NCBI GenBank assembly: GCA_026545225.1
Contig: CM048846.1
Coordinates: forward strand, 34,669,501-34,733,500
Direction: 5' to 3'
Length of the DNA: 64,000 nucleotides
DNA from: Cornus controversa
Taxonomy: Eukaryota > Streptophyta > Magnoliopsida > Cornales > Cornaceae
Below, piece after piece: positions 34,193-46,278 of this stretch; positions within the stretch are counted from its first letter, which is position 1, and each line of letters begins with the position of its first letter. Below the pieces are notes generated by a model. That model ran no database searches. It saw only the letters and a program-made list of their open reading frames with translations, and had not been told where the DNA came from. Both the position numbers and the translations under genes were made by a program.

Positions 34193-34889
34193 CAGAGGCG
34201 GAACCAGATGAGGGCTAACCTGGGCTATAGCCCAGGTCCAATAATTTTTTTTTTTTTAGTACTACTGTGTTTTACATAGCCCACTTGCCTAGACCAGCCC
34301 ACAACCACAGCTCACAGCTCTTTTATTTTTTAACTAAGGCACTCATTAGTCACTAATGTTTTGAATTGTTGATCACTTGATCTGCGGCTGATACACGAGC
34401 TGAGAAGTAGAGATACACAAGAGCTTGCTCTTTCGGCGAAGAAATAGAGACTCAAAAGATAATTTCTCAAATTTTGTCTAAAAAATTCTAGTAGAGTATT
34501 TCTGTATTAGATTTTTCATTAAGATTGTATTGTTTTTTTTCTTCTCGATTCTATCCTTTTATACTCTGATAATTCGATACTAAAAAAAAAAATTTGATAT
34601 GTTATTTATTTATTTATTTTCAAATTAATATGGTATTTCAAATTTTAGCTCTAAGATCAATATGCAAAGCACAAATTACATGCAGAGTACTAATAATGTT
34701 GAAAATGGCTCACTAAAGACAAACAATGGTGTGTGTTGTGTAGATCCAGAGTCCAGAGAGATTTAGGTTTGCGAGGGACACGTCGTTAGGGAGAAGGCAG
34801 TAGGCACATGAGTTTCTAGAGCCAGTCATATATTCTTCTTTGGATTGTAAGAAGCAACTTAATTTTTCCTTTACAAGTATCTCAGTTTC

Positions 34890-34891
<2 letters not shown>

Positions 34892-34934
<43 letters not shown>
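34892..34934. repeat. TA microsatellite in the hAT element
   Basis: About 20 tandem TA units. Confidence 0.9.
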
Positions 34935-34935
<1 letters not shown>

Positions 34936-35062
34936 CTCACTTCTAGCTAACTTGCAGAACATCAGTTCATAAAATTAACATGGAATTAAAATATTAGAAA
35001 TGACTTTAAAAAGTAGTATACAAAATTACAAATGTTTATATTACTTCAAAATTGTTAAAATT

Positions 35063-35300
35063 GTTTGGCCGTGTGCGGCATATTTATTTGTTTCGCCGTG
35101 TGGGGCTTATTTGTTATTTCATATTTATTTGTTTGGCCATGTGGGACATATATGTTATTGTTCATATTTATTTGTTTGGCTGTGAGGGGCATAAATGTTA
35201 TTGTTCATATTTATTTGTTTAGCCGTGTGGGGCATATATGTTATTGTTCATATTTATTTGTTTGGTCGTGTTGGGCATATCTATTATTGCAAATATTATT
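35063..35300 (+). repeat. 43-bp minisatellite upstream of the hAT transposase
   Basis: Units begin GTTTGGCCGTGTGGGGCATA and recur at 35131, 35174, 35217 and 35260 (exact 43-bp steps), with two shorter units at 35063 and 35090. The open frames here reflect the repeat. Confidence 0.85.
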
Positions 35301-35439
35301 TCATTTATCAATATTATGGGCCTCTATTATTTCAGACTATCTAGACACTTACATTGCAAGATGAAAAATTTGCTTCCTTTTATAAACTGGAAAATGATAA
35401 ATCAAAAAGTAAGGCAACTTCTATTGAGTAGCTGGAGCA

Positions 35440-37715
35440 ACCTCCTTAAAAAATTTCAAGAGTTGAACAAACAGAGGTTGATGATACGTCTTTTATACGA
35501 GATCCTGGCTTGCGTATTCAAATATGGCAACAATCTGCTAATAAACGTGATGAGCTTCGACAAAATTATATCAAAAGGGGACCTTATCAACCAAATCTCC
35601 CAATGTTTCCTTCCACCAAAGATAGAACTCAATCTTGTCGATTTCTAAGTAGTTGGTATAAAAAATTCACTTGGCTTGAGTATTCTCCTGAGAAAGATAA
35701 AGCATATTGTTTTTCATACTTTCTCTTTGAAACTAATCCACCATCCCATCCTGCTTTTACTGTTGAGGGGTTCAATAGTTGGAAAAAGGTTAATGCTGAA
35801 GCTAAGTGAGCTCTTTTGCAACATGTGGGAGGTCCTAATTCATCACACTTGTGTGCTGTAACATCTTCAGATGCTTTAATGAATCATTTGCAACATATTA
35901 ATAGAGTGTTGAATGTACAATCGAAAGATGTGGTGGAGAATAATTGACTACATCTCAAGACAACAATTGAGAGTGTTCGGTGGTTTGCATTCTAAACATG
36001 TGCATTTAGAGGTCACGATGAATCCGTTGAATCTTTGAATCATGGCAACTTTATTGAATTTATAAAGCATTCGACAACGTTAAATGACAAGTTTGTTGAA
36101 GTTGTCTTAGATAATGCTCCAAAAAATGCAAAGTACATCTCGCCAATGGTTCAAAAAGAAGTTTTGTACATTTTTGGCAATAGGGTGAGACGTAAGATTT
36201 GTGAAGAAGTTGGGCGTGGAAAATTTTGTATTTTGGTTGATGAAGCACAAGATTTGTCTAATACAGAGAAAATGGCTATTGTCTTGAGATTTGTTGATAA
36301 GAATGGTTTGCTTAAAGAATATTTTTTTGGAGTTGTAGGCGTTAAAGACACCACTTCCTTAACTCTAAAAAGAGAAATATCAGATGTCCTTACTCTTTAC
36401 AATCTCCAAATTGATAACATGCGAGGCCAAGGTTATGATGGAGCGAGCAATATGCGTGGGGCATGGAATGGTTACAAGCATTGTTTCTTAAAGAATGTCC
36501 ATTTGCATATTATGTAAATTGCTTTGCTCACCAACTACAACTAGCATTAGTTGCGGCATCCAAAGATGTGCAAGATATATGGCTATTCTTTTCAAAGTTG
36601 AATTCTATTGTCAATCTTGTCCCTGCTTCTCCTAAGTGTCATAGTGAGTTACAATCAGTTCAAGTGATTTTATCTTTTAATAAGTTAGTTATCGGTGAAC
36701 TTGAGAGTGGCAAATGGGCTAATCAAATTAAAAATTTGCAACGAGTATGTGCCACTTGATGGAGCTCTCATTATGGTTTTGTTAGTAGCTTGATAGACTT
36801 ATTTGGTCCATCTCGTGAAATTTTTAAAAATCTTCCAAAGAATGGACCAACTAATTCTATACGTGGGGAAGCAAAGGGTGCTCATCTTGCAATGCTATCA
36901 TTTGAATTTGTATTTATTTTGCAATTGTTGTGTGAGATGATGAGAATTACTGATTTACTTTGTCAAGCATTGCAACGAAAAAAATCAAGACATTGTAAAT
37001 GTTATGAATCTTGTTTTAAGTACGAAAGTACTCCTTCAGGAATTGAGAAAGAATGGGTGGCATACTTTCTTTCAAAATGTGGAATCATTTTGTAAAGAGC
37101 ATGAGATTACATGTCGTTCTTGTCAACAAAATGATAATATCATATTTAAACATCACTATCAAGTTGATGTATTCAATGTATCAATAGATTTTCAGTTGAT
37201 GGAGTTAAATGAGAGATTCTCTGAAAGTACAATGGAACTCCTTATTCTCGGTTCAACTTTGGATCATAAAGATGGCTATAAATCATTTAAAATTGATGAT
37301 ATTTGTGATCTTGCAGAAAATATTATCCTAAAGATTTCAAAATGAGATGCGTGCTTTGAGAAGCCAATTACAGCATTATAAGATTGATGTCCTCCATCAT
37401 CCGAGTTTTCAAAATCTGTCCACCATTTCTGATTTATGCAAAATGTTAGCTGAAACAAGAAAGAGAGAAACTTATGATTTGATTGATAGATTGATCCGTC
37501 TCATATTAACTCTTCCTGTTTCTACGGCAACAACAGAACGAGCTTTTTCGGCAATAAAGTGTGTCAAAACTGTACTTCGCAACAAGAGGGGTGATGAATT
37601 TCTTGTCGATTGCATAATTATCAACATTGAAAGAGAAGTTGCTGAAGATATTGATATAGATTCATTTGTGAATGAATTTGACTCTCTTAAGGATCGTAGA
37701 GCTCATCTTCAATAG
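35440..37715 (+). pseudogene. hAT transposase with TTF-type zinc finger (broken)
   Basis: The N-terminal part (35510-35809) has the TTF-type finger region, with FTWLEYSPEKDKAYCFSYFL. The DDE/RNase H-like core follows (36035-36517), with CILVDEAQDLSNTEKMAIVL and the MRGQGYDGASNMRGAWNG motif. The middle region continues at 36463-37345 in other frames (NCFAHQLQLALVAASKDV). The hAT dimerisation domain closes it at 37347-37715, with LPVSTATTERAFSAIKCVK. Frameshifts lie near 36480, 37000 and 37345, and stops near 35807, 35946 and 36757. The protein would cut and join the element ends, but this copy cannot make it. Confidence 0.88.
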
Positions 37716-37913
37716 ATTGTTTAAGAAAATGTAATATCTTTTTTTATTTATTTATCTATGATGTACTTGATTTATCTATATGAGAATGTTCTCATTTTTT
37801 TGGGTCTATTTTTGAATATTTATAGCATATCTTTGCTATAAAAATTATTTTATTCATTTTAAATTTTTTTTACTTTTAGCCCTTCCCACTATGCAATCCT
37901 GGCTCGGCCCCTG

Positions 37914-39237
37914 ACTACAAAGTTTCAGGTGATTATTCCACACAAGATGAGTGTTGTTCCATGCATAAGGAAGGAACATTACTTTCTGTGGTGTCCACAT
38001 AAACTGGAATAGAGTATGGTGGTGAAGTTGGTAGAGGGTAGTGGCATCTGTAGCCTCTGTGTTGCTCACTATAACCAATAAAAATACATGGAAGAGATTT
38101 CGGATTAAGATTTGATTTTGCGTAATCTCGTAGATATGGGAAACATAGACAACAAAAAATACGTACGTAGCCTACAATCTTTATTGTACAATTTGAAAAA
38201 TGCAGATTTCATCTTTGATTGTCGTGAAGAAAGCCTGTTAATAAGCCATGCTGCTGCGTTAAAGGCTTTAATTAACCCAGAATCTTTTTGGCATATAGCT
38301 ATGAATCATCATAGTGAGTCCTAATTAAGTGATATTTCGATGCTTTCTTGCTGTTAATCCATTTTGCTGTGGAGTTTTAGGACATGCCTTCTGAAGTTTG
38401 ATTCCATTCTTTTTCAAGTAATCAGTAAACTCATTGTCATTAAATTCACCTGCTTCATCATATTAAATTTTTTTAATTTACCTATCAAACTGCTTTCGAA
38501 CATAAGCATGAAAATTCATAAAGCATCTGAAAAAATCGGACTTATGCAGCAATGGAAACAACCATGTGAAACGAGTGCATTCATCTACTACAGAATAACG
38601 GAATCGTTGAAATGATATAACCGGGGCAAGTCCCCATAAATCACAATGAATTTTGGCCAAAGGTGCATCACAATATTCATCTAAGAACAAAAAAAGGCAA
38701 TCTACATGCATGCCTTACCGTATGTCAGAGTAGATGATTATAATATTGTGGTGACAAACGACTCATATCCAGGTCGAAGGCCATTAAGAAGTGAGAACAT
38801 CTTGGTTCGATCACTTACTGGTTTAACAATTACTGCTAAGTCATCACAGATCTCTTTAAAGCTTCTAATATACTCTCAGTTGACGAAGATTGCTTCCTGT
38901 GTAATTGTAATTTTTAAAGCAAGAAAAATTCCCTTTCTTGGAATTCTTGAGCATAAGAATCAAGTAAAACACCCGCGTAGGAGGCGATCGGAACGCACCC
39001 ATGCAATATATTCTGGATTAACAACCACCACCTTTTCTGTTGCCCCTTCGGCAGCTGGAATTGTTATATACTGATCAGGGAATTGTTGTCCATTCATAAA
39101 AACCATCATGTCTTGACTTTGAATTACTCCCATGATTTGGGTTTTGCAAAGCAAGAAATTGGAGTGTGCCAATCGAATGGAGATGAAATTTTATACATTC
39201 AATGTAGATGCACTTATTTCAGATTTGAAGCAGCCAT
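37914..39237 (-). pseudogene. Copia gag and integrase remnant (minus strand)
   Basis: Gag starts at an ATG at 39237. It contains SNFLLCKTQIMGVIQSQDMM and NPEYIAWVRSDRLL (about 38960-39172), then KPVSDRTKMFSLLNGLRPGY (about 38770-38830). Near 38710 it jumps directly to the integrase core (APLAKIHCDLWGLAPVISF), so the end of gag, the protease and the integrase zinc site are deleted. The integrase C-terminal box LPCIFIGYSEQHRGYRC is readable at about 38030-38090, next to the hAT insertion. Many stops and shifts occur. Confidence 0.78.
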
Positions 39238-39343
39238 TGTGATGTGAAGATGACTAAGGTAGTAAGCTTTTCTGTACTGCAACTAAAAAAAAAAATTTGA
39301 AACTTCTATTTTGAAGGTTTTGATTTGCTAGACACGCAAGGCT

Positions 39344-39355
39344 CTGATACCATGA
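39344..39355 (-). other. Primer-binding site of the minus-strand copia
   Basis: GCTCTGATACCA on the plus strand is TGGTATCAGAGC on the minus strand (tRNA-iMet). Confidence 0.85.
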
Positions 39356-39572
39356 AGAAGTTTCGAGAAAAGAGAGATTGAAAAAATACGATCCCAATAA
39401 TTCTTCTATATGTCTGGTGTGTGAATGATTCACTATATATAATAAGAGAAATGCTAAACGTCATGAAATTATTTCATGAATTTTTATCATGAATGATGTG
39501 GCAGGTAACGTGGAGAGTTAGTATTGGTGGGATTGAGTGATAATATCATGGGACTCTGTGTATGGGGGAATC

Positions 39573-42500
39573 TGTCACGCCCCGATTCCCGAGGCCCGAA
39601 AACCGAGGTGTGAACCCCGTGAGATCACCCTCACGACATAACCTCCACCTGATCATACAATTCAATTTTCTATTATTTTTACGAAAATTGGGCATGACCC
39701 ATTCTAAATAATCAGCTCTTGGCATATTACACCTGCTTTACAATTCATATGGACACTTCTGGGCACGTGTCCCCCCAATATTTCTACAACATGCATAAAC
39801 AATCATAAATATACATGCCTCAGTCCTTGAATGTCCGTATTAAATACATACATCACATGAATAAATACAACTGAAGGAACTGAATCTACGTAATCACCTC
39901 ATACATTTAATCCAAATGTAATACATCTATCTATCCAAAATCCTGAACATAAATTAGATTCTAAGGAATCTAATTACTACCTCTGTAACTGGTGCTATCA
40001 GTTTCCCCAACTGACTCCAAAACCAGCAACACCTGCAAAACCTGGGAGGGGGTGAGCTCAAAGGCCCAACAAGGTATGTAGAACCATACTATCACTGCTG
40101 CAGCAGGTCGATCCTCACATATTCTCAAAAATATACTTATGCACTTAAATATATCACAATATTTAAGACCATGCCCCACCTAGCATGCATGAACCAATGA
40201 TGTATATGGCTACTCTAGCACATATGAACATACAAAATCCACTATACATGATTTTAGAAATCATTTTCAACATGCTTGAGAACAGTAAACATTTCCGCAC
40301 CAATATGTATAAAGAACATATATGTCTATTTACATAAAACAATGTAAATCAATCATCACGTCCCCTACCCGACAAGTAGCAATCCCAAATGCAATGAAGA
40401 TGCATTTAAACCATACAACATGCGCAAAAGCAATAGATATCCAACATATATCATGTTCTGTCACAAACAACGCATATATAAGAATGCGTTAAACACAAAG
40501 CATGCTTCACAATCGATAATGTAAGCAAGTTCACACACTTGTCTCTCTCTCGGGCTCAACCCGATATCCTAACATGATTCTCAACCAATCATGTGACCTG
40601 GAACGCCTCCCACAACCATCTCACGACCTTGACCTACTCCGCCAACGTCATACTTCCGGGGCAATATTTTGGTTTGCCCATTGGTGATTAGACCATATCA
40701 GCACCGTCACCAATTAATTATCTACTCAAGGTGATTAGACCATATCAGCACCGTCACCGAGTATTGGGTAACTCGAAGTGGTTAGACCATATCAGCACCG
40801 CCACTGAGCTTATTTTGACTCAAGATGATTAGACCATATCAGCACCGTCACCGAGTCTTAGATGGTTCAAGGTGGTTAGACCATATCAGCACCGCCACCG
40901 AGTATCTACCTACTCCAAGGTGGATAGACCACTGTCACCGAGTATTTACCTACTCCAAGGTGACGTAACCGCTCCAACGCCCTCACCGTGACCGAGTATT
41001 GACCTACTCTGGGTGATTTGCCTACTTTATGACCACAACCATACCCGAGTATTAACCTACTCTAGGTAATTCAACCACACTTCCCCGTTTCCTCACAACG
41101 GCCCCATATATGCATTTCGAACATATAACTACCGAACATTCAATGTTCATGTCTCACAATGCCTAAGCTAGTTAAAAGGGCATAGCATGCATTTCATATA
41201 TCAACCCATGCCTATGAATACTAAAAAGAAGTATTTAGCATGCTTCTCATCACATTCCAACATATATAGCACATACATGTTCAAAACCCGCATAGTACCT
41301 CACATATGCAAAACACTTCAACTTTAGCACATTTTTATCATGCTTCACCCATGCATACATTCTCTATATATAGATAGCATCATTTCATTCATGTAATCCC
41401 ACATGTAGTCACGTACATGTCAAATCATGCATATAATTCACATATGTACATGCATTAGCATAAATATAGTCATACTCTCATTCAATGCATACATTCATCA
41501 CGAGTGTCTAACATTCATTCTAATCACCATATATATATTAATATATATATATTGCATCACCTACACACGTATTATGCACATATATGACACTTAGCATAAC
41601 CATGCTTCTCAAATGTTCATTGAGGCTATAATCATATTTAGCATGCATCTCTACCATTTTCCAATATATAATCACATACATATTCCAATCCATGCATAAA
41701 ATCCACCTATGCATAAGCAATAACACATAGCCAAACATAAAATAATTTAGCATGTTTGACATGGGCTCAATCTACACCTATAAATATCACAATGTTCACA
41801 AGCATTAAAATCTAGCATGCTTCAATATCCCAATTATATATATATATATACCCATATATATATATACCCATATATATATATACTATAACAACACTTATAT
41901 ATATATATATATAAGCACCTATATATATATATATAAATACCACATATGAACAATTAAGAGAACATATGTAAAATTAACGACGTATTTAAAATATATACGT
42001 AGGAGATAGAGGCAAGAATCAACTTGCCTTAGGTCCCGCGTTTACTGTGCCCTCGCCGGCAAGGCGGTCCATCTCCAAGTCCCGGTCCAGTCCTGTGTCG
42101 AAGCCCACACGAACAAATCCACTGGACCATTTTCCTTTCCTTTTCCATCTCCACGCTTAACCCAATCTTTAATTCAATTGGTGACCAAAACCCAATTTCA
42201 CAAAGCCCCATTTCCATGATCAATAAGGCATCCATACTTCATAATTTAAGCCCAAATGATCTCAAGTAAGCCCAATATGACAGCCCACTTTAATTTCAAA
42301 ACCATATATACCATCATCTCTTAACAACTCACAACCTCTGTAATTACCTTGAACTATGCCCCAGCAAACCACCGTGCACAAAATCCAACCCCAAACAAAC
42401 ATCACGTAGCTATTATAACTGTCGCAACCAAGCTGTGCACTCGGCCAATGAAGACCCGAGACCACCAAAAATTTAAACTCCAAAATCAAGCCACACCAAA

Positions 42501-43738
42501 CCCGTTGCCTCCGTAAACCACCATGACTCTCACCCTCAAACTCAACCAAGAAAAGTCACCCAAAACCCAACACGAGCCACTGGCCACCATCACCGGCAGC
42601 CCCTCATCGTTACAACCACAGCTGACCACCAAGACTCAGCCAACTCCATCAACCCGAGTTCCCTCAACCTCCATTGAAAACCATTCAAAATCCCAAACCC
42701 AAACCGGGTTGCAATCGAACCCAATTACCATCAACTGTCGGACAGCCACCGCCGTGTCATGGCCACCACCAGCCGTGAACCCAAAGCCCACGGAAGCCAC
42801 ACCTAAACCGAGACCAAACACCACGAACCACCAGCCATCACCTGCCGTCGACCCTCTTCAGCAAAGCCGAACCCAGCCACGAGTCAAACCCCTCCGAGCT
42901 CGACCCAAACAGGCCACTTCCGGCCACCCTCGCTACCGGAGCACCACCGTCGCTACCAGCCGCGGCCGCCGAGAAGAAACCCAAACTCAACCAATCGAAA
43001 CCCCGTCAACACCTTGGTCAACCACCCCTTGTTCGAGCCATTGAGTCACCGTCGGGATCATCGCTGGTCGAACCTTCCACCGAACCAGCAAACTCAACCC
43101 CGTCGCGAACAGCCGGCCGAATCGAGCCGCCACGCGACGCCGGACAACACCACCGTGGGCAACCAGGGTCGCCGTCGACGCTCCTACCGGAAATGGCCCC
43201 CGTCGCCGCTGATCGGGCCGCCGAAACCGATCCCCCCTCTCGGCAGCTCTCTCTTTCTCTCTCGGTTCTCTCTCTCTCCCCGACTTCCTCTTCTCCTCTT
43301 CTTTCTTTTTTTCTTTTCTTCTTTTTCCTTTTCTCTTTCTTTTCTCTTTTTCTTTTCTTCTCTTTTCTTCTTTTTCTCTTTTCTTTCTTTCTTCTCTCCT
43401 CTCGGCTGACCACTTCTTCTTCACCCATTTCTTATCCTCTTTTCTTATTTATTATACACCACACATTATACCCACACTTGTAATCATACAAGTGCACCCA
43501 TATTTCTTCACAATTGCATATGAGCCCACCCTATATTTATAATTTAATATAAATATAGGCACCATATATATATATATATATATAGATATATATATATATA
43601 TACATATACATATACATACACTTTCCACTAGCATAGAAATCTTTATATCCACACCCTTTCGAATTTAATTTATTCGAAAAAAAATCAGTCCGGTCCAAAA
43701 TCACTGGGAACCGGTCAAAATTCATTCCGGTCCTTACA
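39573..43738 (-). repeat. 3' LTR of the LARD (4166 bp)
   Basis: On the plus strand it runs TGTCACGCCC...CCTTACA. It includes the hairpin array at 40680-41070, TA-rich runs at 41838-41935 and 43563-43615, and a CT-rich tract at 43250-43400. A proline-rich 173-codon frame at 42523-43044 and the other short frames are not supported as genes. Confidence 0.95.
40680..41070. repeat. Tandem hairpin array in the LARD 3' LTR
   Basis: About eight units of 40-55 bp. Five of them keep the loop TTAGACCATATCAGCACCG, while the flanking stems differ and remain complementary. A second copy lies at 47386-47776 in the other LTR. Confidence 0.8.
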
Positions 43739-45965
43739 ACCTCCCCTCCTTTAAGGAATTTCGTCCTCGAAATTAGCGTAGTTATGGTCTTTCCAAAACT
43801 AATCCATACCCGACATTATTCTCACCAATAATCGTCAGTTTCTCTTTCCACATACCCTAGGTGCTACACTTGCAACACCTAACTCATAACTCTCAAGTCT
43901 TGCACAATAGTGCATCTCGACTTGCTTCCTAGAGTCCACAGTCTCTACCTCAAGACCTATCCAGTCCATCTCTATCTCTAGTCTAAGGCAACACATTTGA
44001 CTAATCATGCCAATCACTCACAGTGATACTTCCCTATAATCCGGGATCATCAATACTCAAAGTCATTGTTTCATTATCAAACATGACTTTCAATCTCTGG
44101 CATATCATTCCCGGGCTTAGTCCAATATCCTGGGCATCATCACAACACAAACCACATCAATCCAGTGCACATCACGAGCGCACTCACCAGCAAGGCACAT
44201 CACAGTGTACTCGCCGATACAAACCACATAAACAGCGTACTTGCCGCAGCAAGCCACATAATCCTGCCCAGTCTCATAGACTACAATCCCACTGGAATCC
44301 AATGCCAAGTCCAGGATCTCACATCCCACTAGTTTTACAATCTCATTATTCAAGAGGAGAAACATTTACCCTTTTTCATCCTTCACACCAAGGAGCCAGT
44401 TGACAATTAGAGAGAATTCCTTTCATATCAGCACTTCACTTTAGACAACCCTTACCAATGAAAGTTTGAGGTCACCTACAGTAGCCAAACAGCAGCCATA
44501 CAGCGGCCGCAGCCCACTGCGTCTACACGCCCACTGCGTCCACCTCTCCCCTTCACGGTAAGAAATTATCCTCACTTCAGATACCATATGTTAGGATCCT
44601 CATCCACTATCAACCCTTCCTTCTCTTAGCATCATACCCACACTATGATCCAACTGCATCAATTATGCGCATATCACAGCACACCACTGAGGTCAAGGCA
44701 CATAAGGAGTGCACTTGTCAAAACAAATCATCCAGTCCTGCCCATTTTTGGTGGACTACATTCCATTGTCATTTAGTGCAAAAATTTGGGTTTTACATAC
44801 CCTTAACTTCACAATCTCATTTCCTAAGGAATGAATCCAATTTACTCACTCGTCCATTAATCCTAACGGACGTTTCCGGCTTTTCGGGTATTTATCCATT
44901 CCTTTCCAGCATCTCCTTTGAGACTCCAAGATCCTGACTGCTTCGTCTAGGACCCCACAAACCCTTCAAACTCTTAGTTTGGGAAGCTACAAGGTAAACC
45001 ATACCTTTCTCCACAATTCCAGACTCATACTTTCAAAGTCCGTCACTATGTGTCTATTTCAACATCACAGCCCACTCGGTTTCAAACCTCTACCCAGGCC
45101 TACCAATTCTCAAAACCAGAACTCTCTAGGTGACTACATGTCACTACTAACCATGTGACACAAAATGCAACACAAAAATGCAAAGCTTAGTCACATGTAT
45201 CATATCTACCACATAGCACATAACACACAACATGCTAATCACATAAACACGTACCATGCATGATATGACATATGATGCATAAATCAAGACCCTAGCCCTC
45301 GGGCTAACACTAGGAAAATACCTCTGACCATACACGGTCCCGGTACTTCCTCTGCCTGAGCAAGTGTGAAACACGGCCCAGTCCCCCCTAGTATACACAC
45401 ATACTAGAACATAAAATCTAGAGTGGTTCAAACCAACCTACTCTCATCCTCTGTACTCATTGGTAAACACCTACCAATCTATCCACCTATGTAGTCTAAG
45501 GTAGCAACCTTGACTATCAATACCAATCACCTTCAGTGACATATCCCTACTATTGGGAATTCTTTATCCATCGTCGTCTAGACGAGACAACTCAACATCC
45601 ACAAGAGCCGGCTTATCGTAAGAGAAGCGCTAATCCAAGAAAAATGTCTGGCCAGGCCACTTTTCCCAGTTAGCCCAACTCCGGCAACATGCCTTCCTTG
45701 TATCCCATCTCAATCCCAATTGCCAACCCCGGCAACACTCACCAACTACACATCATAAGTCCCTAAGTATCTCTAAGGACTTAAACACTCGCAAACTTCC
45801 TTGCGGTATCTCTTCATTGCTCACTAATGAGACTTAATCACCAACTCAAAGGTCTAAACTCAACCAATTCTGGGAGTTATTACCAATCGAAACTAGTTTC
45901 ACACACCAACACTTTGATCTTCCATTAGGATTGCTCAAACCGAGCAAATCACCCCACTACCGTCC

Positions 45966-46262
45966 ATAGGTAATCAAACCTATCATCTAGACAACTATCA
46001 ACCATTGCCTACCTCAAAATCAACACGTGATTTGATCCCCCGTCCTTAGGTATTCGAACCTACGACTTTGATACCCTAGGTTTTCAAACCTAATGCTTTA
46101 ACAGCAATCCAGGGTTCCTCAATTCCTCAACTCTATCCCGTCGCCCCTAGGTATACCAACCTAGTGCTCTCATAGCATTCTGGTATTAGGTACATAATCC
46201 AACCTCCTCAACCATACACATGATACGTCCATTCCCCATCGTCCCTAGGTATTCCAACCTAG
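45966..46262 (-). other. Five leader hairpins downstream of the LARD PBS
   Basis: Stems are CTAGGT/ACCTAG at 46245-46262 and 46147-46164, TAGGT/ACCTA at 46077-46092 and 46047-46062, and ATAGGT/ACCTAT at 45966-45983. Each has a 6-nt loop. The Tekay-type leader has one imperfect counterpart right after its PBS (about 2322-2339). Confidence 0.65.
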
Positions 46263-46263
46263 A

Positions 46264-46275
46264 GCTCTGATACCA
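46264..46275 (-). other. Primer-binding site of the LARD
   Basis: Plus strand GCTCTGATACCA, i.e. TGGTATCAGAGC on the minus strand, three bases from the 5' LTR. Confidence 0.9.
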
Positions 46276-46278
46276 TTC

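Larger units (their letters stand above)
34193..37913 (+). mobile_element. hAT-superfamily DNA transposon
   Basis: The ends are CAGAGGCGGAACCAG (34193-34207) and, reversed, CAGGGGCCGAGCCAG (37899-37913). The flanking 8-mers GCTATAAA and ACTACAAA agree at six of eight positions, both differences being transitions. A subterminal 18-bp perfect palindrome CCTGGGCTATAGCCCAGG lies at 34219-34236. It encodes a decayed TTF-type transposase and sits in the minus-strand copia between integrase and RT. Confidence 0.9.
33728..39445 (-). mobile_element. Minus-strand Ty1/copia element (Ale-like), internal part
   Basis: Read on the minus strand: PBS at 39344-39355, gag, a deletion, integrase core and C-terminus, then a hAT insertion (34193-37913), then the start of RT. 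RT is cut at 33728 by the SIRE-like element. The remaining RT, RNase H and 3' LTR must lie left of the window. The Ale assignment rests on the gag style and is tentative. Confidence 0.75.
43739..46278 (-). other. LARD internal region, non-coding
   Basis: 2540 bp with no gag, protease or polymerase motif on either strand. The minus-strand PPT is at 43739-43752 (ACCTCCCCTCCTTT on the plus strand). Next to the PBS a series of five small hairpins (45966-46262) forms the leader. Short frames of 80-95 codons show no recognisable domain. Confidence 0.8.

Noticed and set aside
38112-38324. Plus-strand 70-codon frame
   Set aside because: It is the complement of the minus-strand copia integrase remnant.
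42523-43044. A proline/threonine-rich 173-codon ORF (also at 49229-49750)
   Set aside because: It lies inside a LARD LTR, is duplicated with it, has no domain and reflects local AC-rich composition.
42987-43428. Lysine/glutamate-rich minus-strand frames (also 49693-50134)
   Set aside because: They are translations of a polypyrimidine tract in the LTR.
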